NCBI GenBank assembly: GCA_041399065.1
Contig: JAWKTN010000002.1
Coordinates: 558,001-622,000 of the forward strand
Direction: 5' to 3'
Source: JAGQPD01 sp020426865
GTDB lineage: Bacteria > Planctomycetota > Planctomycetia > Pirellulales > Pirellulaceae
DNA length: 64,000 nucleotides
Within the stretch, counting starts at the first letter, position 1. Every line of letters starts with the position of its first letter. Positions 53,272 through 62,269 of the stretch are shown piece by piece. The position numbers and the translations under genes are program-made. The notes under the pieces were generated by a model, which worked only from the letters and a program-made list of their open reading frames with translations, had not been told where the DNA came from and ran no database searches.

Positions 53272-55500
53272 CTAGTTACGCGCCATCAGCCACTCGACGA
53301 GCTTGTCAACTCGAGCTTCGGCGGAAAGAGACACAACACCGTCTCTAGATCTCTCGGCCTGGTACATGGCGGCGATCGCGTCCGGTGTTTCACCGGACTC
53401 GCCCAGCAAGCACAATGGGCGAGGCGATACCAATGCGAGCATGCCGGGCAGGTCGCCATACTTCACTGCGCCCGGCAACATGTGCTGATCCTTCCATGAA
53501 CGCAGGGATGAAAAGCGGAACCCTTGAGTATCCACCGCCACACTGCTCAAACGGTCGCCGGCTTGTGCGGCTGCCAACGCACCCCAGGGACCCGCGCCGT
53601 CGACACAAACCAAGTCAATCCGTTTGGGAGTCCGCTCGTGAGTCGCGAGATAATCCAACAAAGTCAATACGTCGGAGACGCGCTGAGCCAATAGCGGCTG
53701 GTTGTAGGCATACGTGTAGGCCGCCACTTGCCGCGGGTTGTCGACGAGCCGATTGTCTTGTGGGAAATCTGGTGTACGATGCTCACCCTGCCCCAGCACA
53801 TCAATACCGACGACGGCGGCACCCGATGCCAGCAACTGATTCACCGCCATTTGAGGCGCACCCGCGTCATCCAGCAACGCGGACTTACCGCGGCCCGATA
53901 ACCACACGACGACCTGCCCGTTCCAATCGCCGCCCGACGGAAACAACGACAACATCGGCACCTCTTCACGTACCTCCTTGCGCTGGATAATGTCGGTGAA
54001 CAGCAAATGATCCCCGCGATCCAACTTGCTTACCTCGTCACGCGCGATCGTACCTGTCGTCGGCACTCCGCGATCCGTCATGACCCGCAACGCCACCGAC
54101 ATCATTTCGCGATGCTGATGGGCGCTGGTCGCATCTTTTGGAGCATATTCGTCAAGAGCGTCACGCGACATGCGATCCCAGATTTGACAAAACGCTTTTT
54201 CATATTCAGGACCACCCTTCGGTTGCGGATGCTGGTCGTTCCAGACGGTCCAATCCGTTGGCGCAAGTGGTACATGGTCCTCTTCCAAGACCGGTTCGGC
54301 CAATCCCAACTTCATGTGCTTGTTGAACCATTGATACATCACTTCGCGGCTGACATAGTTGAAGTTGTGTGGGAATTGGGTTAGCGATTTACAGAAAACC
54401 TGGTCCTTGGCACCCAACATCGCGTACAACTGCTGCAATTCGGGGTATCCCTTGGTCATCATCTCGATGGTCCAGTCGTCGGCGGCTGTCATTCCCATCG
54501 GCTTGGGGGCGAACAACGCCGCGATCTCGACATTACCCGTTCCAATTCGTAGATAACAGGCGTTCTCGCATGTGCAGCCACCCTGCATCGCTGTCGAAAC
54601 CATCCCCTGCGGAAAATCAACGATCGGACGAGGGTCCAACGCACAGACCATCATCGTCTGCGTACCGCCGCCACTATTGCCAGTGACACCAATCCGCGCC
54701 GGATCGACATCTGGCAAACTGCAGAGAAAATCGAGGGATCGCATCGAATTCCAGGTTTGCAGCCCGTAGATACTCTGCAACCGCAGCTCAGCCGGCGTTG
54801 AAAACAATCCCCACGAATTCGGATCCTCCATCTCAGCACGCGCATCCCGCAATTGGTGCGCGACCGTAATCGGGATCTGCTGGCTGTCTTCGTATCCCAC
54901 CATATCGTAGATGAACGTGACACAACCCATGCGTGCCAGCTGCGCACACCGGGCCATCCGTGGATATCGCCCTGAACCTTCGAACCGCTCCGCTCCCTCG
55001 GCAATCAATTCGCGAATGCCCTGAGCACCATAGTCCATCGAACGACTGCCATGTCCGTGCGGCGAGAGAACCGCCGGACGTTTTTCCTTGCTATCACCCG
55101 TCGGCCGAAACAGCAATCCCGTCACATAGAAACCCGGCATGCTCTGGAAATAGACGTGCTCAACCGTAAACCCCTCGCGTTCGAGCTTGCTATGAATCAC
55201 CGGCTTCAACGGCGTCCTTTCCAGCTGGGGCCATAACCCCGATGCCACCAACAACCGCTCTTGCAACTCACGTCGCCTCGCCTCCCATTGCTCGCGAGTC
55301 GCCGGCACATGAAACGGAAAATAGCCGTTCAGGTCGGTCAGCGCCTCCAAGCGAGCGTCGTTCGCCGTATGCCCCTCGACATAACATCTTCCAACTTCGG
55401 CAGCACTCGAGTTGGCAACGTCTGTGTTAATAATCGCTGCTACGGCAGATACCAACAATGTGGCAGCACATACGGAAGCAGCTCGTCGGTTCGTCAACAT
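53272..55500 (-). CDS. Secreted alpha/beta hydrolase related to acetyl xylan esterases
   Basis: 742 residues from the ATG at 55500 (GGGAG five bases upstream), with a signal peptide ending near residue 33. The first hydrolase domain has SPHGHGSRSMDYG as the oxyanion region and the nucleophile in GVTGNSGGGTQTM, followed by FPQGM and a late FPHNFNY histidine region. A second, weaker hydrolase-like domain fills about 480-740 (VVWLSGRGKSALLD, LVCVDGAGPWGALAA). Two-domain proteins of this type are common in planctomycetes and are annotated as acetyl xylan esterase or peptidase-like. It probably acts on polysaccharide esters outside the cytoplasm. Confidence 0.75.
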   Translation of the reverse strand: MLTNRRAASVCAATLLVSAVAAIINTDVANSSAAEVGRCYVEGHTANDARLEALTDLNGYFPFHVPATREQWEARRRELQERLLVASGLWPQLERTPLKPVIHSKLEREGFTVEHVYFQSMPGFYVTGLLFRPTGDSKEKRPAVLSPHGHGSRSMDYGAQGIRELIAEGAERFEGSGRYPRMARCAQLARMGCVTFIYDMVGYEDSQQIPITVAHQLRDARAEMEDPNSWGLFSTPAELRLQSIYGLQTWNSMRSLDFLCSLPDVDPARIGVTGNSGGGTQTMMVCALDPRPIVDFPQGMVSTAMQGGCTCENACYLRIGTGNVEIAALFAPKPMGMTAADDWTIEMMTKGYPELQQLYAMLGAKDQVFCKSLTQFPHNFNYVSREVMYQWFNKHMKLGLAEPVLEEDHVPLAPTDWTVWNDQHPQPKGGPEYEKAFCQIWDRMSRDALDEYAPKDATSAHQHREMMSVALRVMTDRGVPTTGTIARDEVSKLDRGDHLLFTDIIQRKEVREEVPMLSLFPSGGDWNGQVVVWLSGRGKSALLDDAGAPQMAVNQLLASGAAVVGIDVLGQGEHRTPDFPQDNRLVDNPRQVAAYTYAYNQPLLAQRVSDVLTLLDYLATHERTPKRIDLVCVDGAGPWGALAAAQAGDRLSSVAVDTQGFRFSSLRSWKDQHMLPGAVKYGDLPGMLALVSPRPLCLLGESGETPDAIAAMYQAERSRDGVVSLSAEARVDKLVEWLMARN

Positions 55501-55657
55501 GGTAACTCCCTGAGGATGGGATCGTGGGGCGATCGGCGACATTGGGGAAGCATTTCTTGCCAGGTCACTTTACGTCTGTGTTGAGCATTGGGGACGCCAG
55601 CGAAAAAGCAGCATAACCGGGCACGTAGCCGTTGTCCAGCAGCCGAGCTGGACAGAC

Positions 55658-56563
55658 CTAGATCATCAGGAACTCTTCCAAGGCCTCGCGCATCACGCGG
55701 CGATCTGCGTCTTTGCCGGTCCACGTTTTCATCGCCAGCGCCGCGCGCTGGATCCAGATGTCGATGCCCTGTATCGCTCGGCAGCCACGCGCTTCCGCCG
55801 CATGCAGAAACGGCGTCATCGTATCGGCCATCTCCAGATCGACGACGAACGCCTCCGGACGGCAGACTCGGAAAGATGGGGGCAATGACACATCGCTTTC
55901 GGCGACGCCCACCGATGTCGCGCGTACAATAATATTCGCATCCTCGGGCAACTCGTAGCTTCCCTCCAAGATGTGACACGCGACATCCGGTTTCTCGTCG
56001 CCCTCGAACCGTTGGATCAGCGAATCGATCAACTGACGACCACGTCCCCGGTCGCGACCAACAACGACGATCTCCGTGGCCCCCGACATGGCGGATTCGA
56101 ATACGACAGACCGAGCAGCAGCGCCAGTGCCAAAGACGACAAACTTGGATCGCAAATTGGCCTTCTGTTGCGCGAGGCACTGTGACACCGCCTTGCCGAC
56201 GGAATGGTCGCCCCTCAGTTGATCACCGTCGCGCGTGACAAGATCGACAGCCCCCACGTAGTTCGCCACGTCGGTAAGTTTATCGATCAACTCGACTGCC
56301 GTAGACTGATGAGGTGCCTCCAGTTGCAGACCAAGCAAACCCAACGCGCGAGCCCCCCGCAGTGCATCCGCCAAACCACCGCTGCTGACCTCAAACGTAA
56401 GATAACGGAGATCCAAATCGGCTGCGGCGAACGCCTTTTCCAGTACGTACTGGTTGGGCAGACCGGCCGCCGGCTCGCCCAAACACGCGACGATCTCTTG
56501 TAACGACGACTGACCCAAGCGTTGACCGAACTCGCTACAAAGAATTTCAACTGGACTTCCCAA
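55658..56563 (-). CDS. Shikimate-dehydrogenase-like protein lacking key catalytic residues
   Basis: 301 residues. The N-terminal domain has LQLEAPHQSTAVELIDKL where AroE has PHK, and DHSVGKAV where AroE has NTDG. The Rossmann motif is VFGTGAAARSVVFE, and the C-terminal GIDIWIQRAALAMKTWTG matches the AroE end (G..ML..Q....F..WTG). The substrate-binding Lys and Asp pair that reduces dehydroshikimate is not conserved, so it is either a paralogue with another substrate or non-catalytic. The start is a TTG at 56563 without a good ribosome site. A stop lies eight codons upstream in the frame. Confidence 0.65.
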   Translation of the reverse strand: MGSPVEILCSEFGQRLGQSSLQEIVACLGEPAAGLPNQYVLEKAFAAADLDLRYLTFEVSSGGLADALRGARALGLLGLQLEAPHQSTAVELIDKLTDVANYVGAVDLVTRDGDQLRGDHSVGKAVSQCLAQQKANLRSKFVVFGTGAAARSVVFESAMSGATEIVVVGRDRGRGRQLIDSLIQRFEGDEKPDVACHILEGSYELPEDANIIVRATSVGVAESDVSLPPSFRVCRPEAFVVDLEMADTMTPFLHAAEARGCRAIQGIDIWIQRAALAMKTWTGKDADRRVMREALEEFLMI

Positions 56564-56677
56564 TGCTTGACAGCTCGATCGAAGAGCCTACTCTCACCTA
56601 TCAAGCATTCCTTCGATCTATTGTGGCGCGCAGCGAACGTCGTCGCAACAGTCCCCCTCCATCGGAAAACAGAATCT

Positions 56678-57481
56678 TCACGGTTGCCAGAGAAACGGCG
56701 AGGCTGAAGGTCCCGACGCCGCGGACGCGACTCGGCGAGCTTTGATGCGGACATAAGGGGCAATATAGGCCGCCCGATGGCCAAAACTTCCAATGTTCGC
56801 GCGGTCGTCGTCGTGACGTGGTTCGACCAGATCCTCGACCACAAACCCGGCTCGACACAATCCACCAATGAACTCTTCCCAACGATGCACAAATTCCATC
56901 GTTCCCTCCTCGCGCAAGCGGCTCCCGGCGACATTGGCAAGCGGCTGCTTATCGTAATATCGCCGCGATATCACGTAGGAGTTTCCCGTCGGCTCGATGT
57001 CGCTCTGGAGACTCGTCGGCGTCTTATGCTGGCTGATGTATATGCCGTTCGGCGCAGTTACGCGCGCAACTTGACGATACACAGACAGGACGTCCGGCAC
57101 GTAGCAGGTGCTGACCGGTTGAATGACAATATCGAATTCGCCGACAGCAAACACGGACAGCTCGTCCATCGACGCCTGCACCGTTCGCAGCTCCAACCGC
57201 CGTTGTTCAGCGACTCGCCGGTCCAACTGCAGCATTTCGGCACTCAAATCGACAACCGTCACGTGAGCTCCGGCCGAAGCGTACAACGGCCCGTGCCGTC
57301 CACCTCCGGCAGCCAAACAGAGAACACGTTTACCGACAATGCTGTGTCCCAACCAACCGAGACCATCCAGATAGGCAAGCGGTTTGTCAAATTCGTCGTC
57401 ACTGGCGGGTCGCGTGAACCGCATCCCCTTCGCGGCCATCATGTCCCAGGCGCGCCGGTTATGCTCGTGTATCGGTGACAC
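56678..57481 (-). CDS. SAM-dependent methyltransferase
   Basis: 267 residues of class I methyltransferase. SAM motif I is VLCLAAGGGRHGPLYA at about residues 53-68, the acidic motif II is VTVVDLSAEML, and motif IV is FDIVIQPVSTCYV. The GTG at 57481 is preceded by AGGGG. The acceptor substrate is not apparent. It starts 42 bases after the end of the upstream PEP-CTERM gene on the same strand, so it may belong to the same riboswitch-led transcript, but this is only positional. Confidence 0.8.
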   Translation of the reverse strand: MSPIHEHNRRAWDMMAAKGMRFTRPASDDEFDKPLAYLDGLGWLGHSIVGKRVLCLAAGGGRHGPLYASAGAHVTVVDLSAEMLQLDRRVAEQRRLELRTVQASMDELSVFAVGEFDIVIQPVSTCYVPDVLSVYRQVARVTAPNGIYISQHKTPTSLQSDIEPTGNSYVISRRYYDKQPLANVAGSRLREEGTMEFVHRWEEFIGGLCRAGFVVEDLVEPRHDDDRANIGSFGHRAAYIAPYVRIKARRVASAASGPSASPFLWQP

Positions 57482-57522
57482 TCAACGCCCCTGGTAAATG
57501 CGTTTGCACGGGATTTCATCTC

Positions 57523-58437
57523 CTACAAATACATTTGGTCGATATTCGCCGTCCGCCGAATGCCCAGCCACACCAAACCTAGAAAGTACATTACGATCGT
57601 TGCCGGTTCCGGGACGACGCTGCCTACCGCTACGTGTGAAATTGTGACGGCATCCAGTTCGAAGTTGAGCGCCGTAGCAACATCTCCATCATCGGCAACC
57701 CGAAACCGAAGGTACCCTACTTTAGACAATCCCGTGTCGGAGATGTCGATCCACGTGCCACCACCGGAATCGCCATACAACGATAGGATACTTGCCCCTT
57801 GGTCGCTCGCCAGGGGCAAACCGGCAAAATCATTTACGCTAAAGCCAAACGGCAGCGAGAAATCCGTGAGCAGATCGCCCGGGTTTTGAGCCGTGACGTC
57901 CACGACATCCAGATACCCCAATGTTGGCACGTCGGCGACAATTTCGCCGAGCGCCACCCAATCGCTGCCATTGGCACTTACATCGACGATGACAGTATCC
58001 ACTCCAAACTGCTGGACAGGCAATCCACTGGCCGTGGCGCCGGGATTGGCAAAGTCATTGTCTGCGTCGAGCAAACCGGCATTAGCGAACAGACCGAGCT
58101 CAGGACCGTCGGGATCGGGAATGGCGAAGTGCGAAAGTCGCAGCACTAGTTCGGCTCCTTCCCCCAGCGACACCAATTCGGATCCCAGCCACGGAGGATT
58201 GAACGGTTGCACCGCCGCGGGGAAAATGCCGACACCAGTGAAACGAGTCGGTTGGCCCAAAGCAGCTGTGGGGTCACTGAATCCGGGCGCGGGTGTACTT
58301 CCGGGATCATAACGCACAACCTGTTCGGCCCATCCGGCGAATACCTGCGATGTCGATATCAAATGGATACAGACAATGACCAACACCAGTAGGTGCCACT
58401 TACCGCACAGTCCGACGTTTCGGCCTTCGATACTCAT
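57523..58437 (-). CDS. PEP-CTERM surface protein, third gene of the riboswitch-led operon
   Basis: 304 residues with a signal peptide (residues about 13-34), a beta-sandwich-like body beginning GWAEQVVRYDPGS, and a classic C-terminal sorting signal: VPEPATIVMYFLGLVWLG followed by IRR. The body has Asp/Gly-rich turns that could bind Ca2+. The ATG at 58437 has GAGG eight bases upstream and lies 13 bases after the preceding gene. Its role is unknown. The cobalamin riboswitch upstream suggests a link to vitamin B12 supply. Confidence 0.75.
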   Translation of the reverse strand: MSIEGRNVGLCGKWHLLVLVIVCIHLISTSQVFAGWAEQVVRYDPGSTPAPGFSDPTAALGQPTRFTGVGIFPAAVQPFNPPWLGSELVSLGEGAELVLRLSHFAIPDPDGPELGLFANAGLLDADNDFANPGATASGLPVQQFGVDTVIVDVSANGSDWVALGEIVADVPTLGYLDVVDVTAQNPGDLLTDFSLPFGFSVNDFAGLPLASDQGASILSLYGDSGGGTWIDISDTGLSKVGYLRFRVADDGDVATALNFELDAVTISHVAVGSVVPEPATIVMYFLGLVWLGIRRTANIDQMYL

Positions 58438-58450
58438 GTTGCTACCTCGT

Positions 58451-59218
58451 TTATGTCATCATCCGCCGGATCTGGCGATACCCGATGGACCATCCGACGA
58501 TCAACCAAAACACATTTCCTTCGGGTACCACGGTCTCATTGGCCAACGTCGCGGCAACGGGATTCTGTGCGTAGAATTCTTGGAGGAAATTCGGCGAAAA
58601 CGCCCAGCTTTCCCAGTCGCCAGTCGTCAGCTGCCGCGCCAATCCGCTCCCCACTTCCCAACGGCCACCGTTGAACGGCTCGTCGTGGGATACTCCTTGT
58701 TGCCAATACGCGTTGACCGCCCAACCTTCACGATAGAGATCGTCGCCATCGGTGGGACCGGCGGGCACAAACCCAACGGCTCCAACCGCGATGCCGTCAC
58801 TATCGAACTGCGTGAAATCGGAGATTCCGAACGAGTCGTCGGCGTCACGGTTGTAGCCAATTCCGAATAGCGTGTTCCCCAATTCGTCCGTCCCGAACTT
58901 GAGAAACAACTTCGGATCCGCGGCCGCCACCGCCCGTAACATATCCTCCGACGACGCTATTCCGGTCCAGCAATAGGCCCACACGTACGATTCGTCGTCG
59001 CCGGCATCGCCATACCAATCCAATGCCAACAATGCCACATTCGGACCGTCACCCACAACAAACGTCACATCGTTGACAGTGCGAACTTGTTGAGCCGGTG
59101 CGGGCGAGACAAACCATGAGCTGCCCGCCAACGCTCCCGTCACGACCATCAAGCGCACCCACGTCGCCAAAGGTGATGGGGATATCACCAGGCCGTCAGC
59201 TGATGGAGGTCTATTCAT
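58451..59218 (-). CDS. Exported protein with variant (VPEG) PEP-CTERM tail
   Basis: 255 residues with a signal peptide (about 20-43) and a body containing DVTFVVGDGPNVALLALDW, WAYCWTG and GIGYNRDADDS. This resembles bodies I have seen in other PEP-CTERM proteins, but I cannot name a domain. The C terminus reads VVPEGNVFWLIVGWSIGYR, then IRR. It is a PEP-CTERM layout with Gly in place of the second Pro. Its ATG overlaps the stop of the DUF1559 gene by eight bases, indicating translational coupling. Confidence 0.65.
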   Translation of the reverse strand: MNRPPSADGLVISPSPLATWVRLMVVTGALAGSSWFVSPAPAQQVRTVNDVTFVVGDGPNVALLALDWYGDAGDDESYVWAYCWTGIASSEDMLRAVAAADPKLFLKFGTDELGNTLFGIGYNRDADDSFGISDFTQFDSDGIAVGAVGFVPAGPTDGDDLYREGWAVNAYWQQGVSHDEPFNGGRWEVGSGLARQLTTGDWESWAFSPNFLQEFYAQNPVAATLANETVVPEGNVFWLIVGWSIGYRQIRRMMT

Positions 59219-60146
59219 GTTTCACCAGTTCTCTGCCGTCGCGGGTTAGCAGGCCAATCAACACCGATTGGTCGATGCCCTGTGACATGTGCACGGCATG
59301 AGCGTCACAGTAAACAACGCCGGCGAGGCCAGGATGCTGACTTCGCAGCTCGTTGCCTGCCGCCTGATTGATCCCCATCGATTGATGTTGAGCAAACACG
59401 TTGTGGCCGTTGGCCCACTCCGACTGTTCGCGGTACGTGCGACCGGCACATTCGCCAACGAGCACCGTTTGCGACAAGCCATCGCGAATTTGCTGAGCCG
59501 TGGTGGCCTCGTCGTAGAGAATCACTCCCAGCGAAGCATTGTCGAGCAACTGCGAAGCACCGGGCGGGGCGTCGCGTCCGGGACCCTCGACACCGTATAT
59601 CCCACCATAATCGGTATACGCCATGTCGTCCCCCGGATCCCAGCGGCCGTTGCCGTTAATGTCTTCGCTCGTGTACGGTGGCCGCGGCGACGATGGACAA
59701 ATGAAAATGTCGATAATATGCCCCACAACGTCACGGTTCTCCGCCATGTAGATCGGCTGCTTTCGATCAAACTGTTCCCATAACGATGCCTGCTCCAGAG
59801 ACGGCAACAGCTCAACATTCCAGCTCGTCAAACGCGGAAGAGCACCCGGAGGAGGAACAGCTAGACACTCTACGCAACCAACCGGAAACCGTATGTGTTG
59901 CGATTCGTAATTGGTCATTGCAATACCCAGCTGGCGCAAGTTGTTCAGACACGCCGTACGACGACTGGCCTCCCGCGCCGCTTGGATCGCGGGAAGTAGT
60001 AACGCCATCAAGCTGACAATTACCGCCAGGACCACCAACAATTCGACCAAGGTCATTGCCGCGCGTTGTTGGCCGCAAGCACACGGATAGCGCAGGCCGT
60101 CCCGCCGAGTTGGAATCTTCCGCACCATAAGCATCGACCCAGCCAT
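59211..60146 (-). CDS. DUF1559 pseudopilin-like protein, first gene of the riboswitch-led operon
   Basis: 311 residues. The type IV pilin-like N-terminal helix MTLVELLVVLAVIVSLMALL follows a leader of about 30 residues, with the invariant Glu at mature position 5. The cleavage site reads AA/MT rather than the usual G/MT. The planctomycete DUF1559 hallmarks CLNNLRQLGIAM-NYES and a late WANG...N/H segment follow. DUF1559 proteins are numerous in planctomycetes and are thought to assemble into type II secretion or pilus-like fibres. The gene starts 126 bases downstream of the cobalamin riboswitch. Several in-frame ATGs exist and the first is taken. Confidence 0.85.
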   Translation of the reverse strand: MAGSMLMVRKIPTRRDGLRYPCACGQQRAAMTLVELLVVLAVIVSLMALLLPAIQAAREASRRTACLNNLRQLGIAMTNYESQHIRFPVGCVECLAVPPPGALPRLTSWNVELLPSLEQASLWEQFDRKQPIYMAENRDVVGHIIDIFICPSSPRPPYTSEDINGNGRWDPGDDMAYTDYGGIYGVEGPGRDAPPGASQLLDNASLGVILYDEATTAQQIRDGLSQTVLVGECAGRTYREQSEWANGHNVFAQHQSMGINQAAGNELRSQHPGLAGVVYCDAHAVHMSQGIDQSVLIGLLTRDGRELVKHE

Positions 60147-60271
60147 ATACCGCTGGTTTACGCAGACCCGTCCCTCGCAAGGTCTTACACGCCGCCGTCA
60201 CTGTCGATTCGGATACCGATTTCCATGCCGGATTAGTTATCGCATTGGATATCGAGTACAAAATCGACTTT

Positions 60272-60475
60272 CGTGTCGACTCTCACGATGTTGGCAGGTC
60301 TTCTGACTAGCGAACATACGACCTCCCGCCTTCTCGCCGGATCGTCTTGCAGCCCCCTCCCAGGTCGGGCGACAAACTTCGGCAATGGCAAACAGAAATG
60401 GAGGCCGCGTGGTATTCGCTCACAGCGGCGGGGCCGTCCCGGAATCACACCGGAGTTCCCTTTTGGTCGACGGTG
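60272..60475 (-). promoter_or_regulatory. Cobalamin (B12) riboswitch
   Basis: On the minus strand the leader contains the conserved B12-box text in order: AAAGGGAA, then CTCCGGTGTGATTCCGGGAC, GGCCCCGCCGCTGTGAGCGA, and at the 3' end AGTCAGAAGACCTGCCAAC. The outer P1 helix can form from gtcgac at 60466-60471 and gtcgac at 60276-60281. It points toward the DUF1559/PEP-CTERM operon. Cobalamin binding normally lowers expression of downstream uptake or synthesis genes. Confidence 0.93.
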
Positions 60476-60614
60476 CGGAAGCTCCACACGCCGACACCAA
60501 CATTCACAGTGACGCCATCTTAGAGATATTTGCCAGCCGCGCCAAGTCAGCAGGCAAGAACTTCGAGCGCAAGGACATCGTGATACAGACGGTCGTCGCC
60601 GCTAGTAACACGAA

Positions 60615-60649
60615 CAGCTCCAGCAATCAACTTGCGATTGCTGGAGCTG
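60615..60649 (-). terminator. Intrinsic terminator-like hairpin after rpoD
   Basis: A 14-bp perfect stem (cagctccagcaatc at 60615-60628 with 60636-60649) and a 7-base loop, about 57 bases past the sigma-factor stop on the minus strand. The U-tract is weak in this direction. In the plus direction a run of five T follows within 12 bases, so it may work both ways. Confidence 0.75.
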
Positions 60650-60706
60650 GGTGAGGTTTTTCTTTCGGTAACGCGGCACTTTACCTGACGGGAGCGGAGC
60701 AACGGC

Positions 60707-62269
60707 CTAGTCGAGGAACCCTACCAACTCCTGGCTCCGGCTGGGTTGTTGCAGCTTGCGAACAGCTTTGGCTTCGATCTGCCGAATCCGTTCCCGGGTC
60801 ACTTTGAAGATATGGCCAACTTCTTCGAGGGTATAGCTATATCCATCGCCGAGGCCGTAGCGGAGTTTGATGATTTCGCGTTCACGGTAGCTGAGCGTTT
60901 TCAGGACGCGATCGATCCTGTTTCGCAGCATTTCCTGTGAAGCGCCGCTGGAAGGACTTTCGGCCCCACCATCGGGGAGCAAATCGCCAAACTGGCTGTC
61001 TTCGCTATTTCCGACCGGTCGATCGAGACTGATCGGGTAGCGGCTCATGGCCAACACGCGTCGAGCTTCGTCGACGGTGGTTTGTGCGCGGCGAGCCGTT
61101 TCCTCCATGGTAGGTTCACGGCCGAATTCCTGCAGCAGTTGTCGGGCGACATTGCGAACTCGCGACATCGTCTCGACCATATGCACGGGAATACGGATGG
61201 TTCGGCTTTGGTCGGCCACGGCCCGGGTAATTGCCTGGCGGATCCACCAGGTGGCGTACGTACAGAACTTGAAGCCGCGTCGGTATTCGAATTTATCGAC
61301 GGCGCGCATCAAGCCGGCGTTCCCCTCCTGGATCAGATCGAGGAAGCTCAAACCGCGATTGCGATATTTCTTGGCGATGGAGACGACCAGCCGCAAGTTT
61401 CCTTCGGAGAGCTCGCGTTTGGCCTGTTGATACTGGGTATAAACGGCCCGTAAATACTTGCAGGCATTCCGCAGACTGGTGGGCGTTTCCTGCGTGGCGA
61501 TAAGGATGCCACGGAATTCTCGCAGCCAGACTTCTCGTTCAATGGGGGGACGACGAGCCGCTTTGTGTTCGTCGATGTTGGCCTTTAGTTCGTCGACCCG
61601 AGCACTAAACCCTTCCAGGGCCGAGATCATGGTCTCGATTCGCTGGGTCCGCAAACCGAGTTCTTCGACCAACTTCACTGCCCGGCGACGGCGGCGTCCC
61701 AGACGAAGCCAAGCTTCCCGGCGTGCCGACTTGCGTTCATTCTTATTGACCGCCAACAAATAGTCATGACGATTTTCTGCCAATAGTCGTCCGACCGTAT
61801 TCAGATTGTGCGGGAGTCGGCCCATGATCTGGTCCTTCTCCAAGCGGTCGGTAACCGAAACCTGTACGGTTCGATCGAAAGGCAGTTCACCGCGATGGAC
61901 CCGTTCGAGCACCTTGAAGGCCGCCCGAATCACGTAATCGCACTGCAGCAACCGAGACCGAAACTGTTGCCGCGTCGTCTCGATTTGTTTGGCAAGCCGA
62001 ATCTCTTCTTGCCTGGTAAGTAACGGGATCTCCCCCATCTGCGTCAGATACATGCGAACCGGATCGTCCGACCACGTATCCGAATCTGCGCTCATTAACG
62101 GATCGTCTGGATTCTCTTCGCTGCCGTCGGCACGTGACTCGTTGTCGCCATCACCGCCCGACTCGTCATCATCCGTTTCATCTTCGTCTAATTCGGGCCG
62201 CGCTAATTCCGCCATACCCGTCGCATCGTCTTCGAACTCTTCAAGCAGTGTCGTGTTGTACAAGTTCAC
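60707..62269 (-). CDS. RpoD-type RNA polymerase sigma factor
   Basis: 520 residues. An acidic N-terminal region precedes region 1.2 (DPVRMYLTQMGEIPLLTRQEE). Region 2 reads NLRLVVSIAKKYRNRGLSFL and FEYRRGFKFCTYATWWIRQA, region 3 has EPTMEETARR, and region 4.2 has the helix-turn-helix VTRERIRQIEAKAVRKLQ. This is a group 1 or 2 sigma-70. The start is the GTG at 62269 with TAGGAG just upstream. An insertion between regions 1.2 and 2 is longer than in short sigma factors and contains an Arg-rich helix (LRLGRRRRRAVK). It may be the housekeeping factor, but planctomycetes carry several similar proteins, so the symbol is left blank. Confidence 0.9.
   Translation of the reverse strand: MNLYNTTLLEEFEDDATGMAELARPELDEDETDDDESGGDGDNESRADGSEENPDDPLMSADSDTWSDDPVRMYLTQMGEIPLLTRQEEIRLAKQIETTRQQFRSRLLQCDYVIRAAFKVLERVHRGELPFDRTVQVSVTDRLEKDQIMGRLPHNLNTVGRLLAENRHDYLLAVNKNERKSARREAWLRLGRRRRRAVKLVEELGLRTQRIETMISALEGFSARVDELKANIDEHKAARRPPIEREVWLREFRGILIATQETPTSLRNACKYLRAVYTQYQQAKRELSEGNLRLVVSIAKKYRNRGLSFLDLIQEGNAGLMRAVDKFEYRRGFKFCTYATWWIRQAITRAVADQSRTIRIPVHMVETMSRVRNVARQLLQEFGREPTMEETARRAQTTVDEARRVLAMSRYPISLDRPVGNSEDSQFGDLLPDGGAESPSSGASQEMLRNRIDRVLKTLSYREREIIKLRYGLGDGYSYTLEEVGHIFKVTRERIRQIEAKAVRKLQQPSRSQELVGFLD

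Noticed and set aside
60233..60512. Short frames on both strands overlapping the B12 leader
   Set aside because: They lie inside the riboswitch. The conserved RNA motifs explain the sequence better than any protein.
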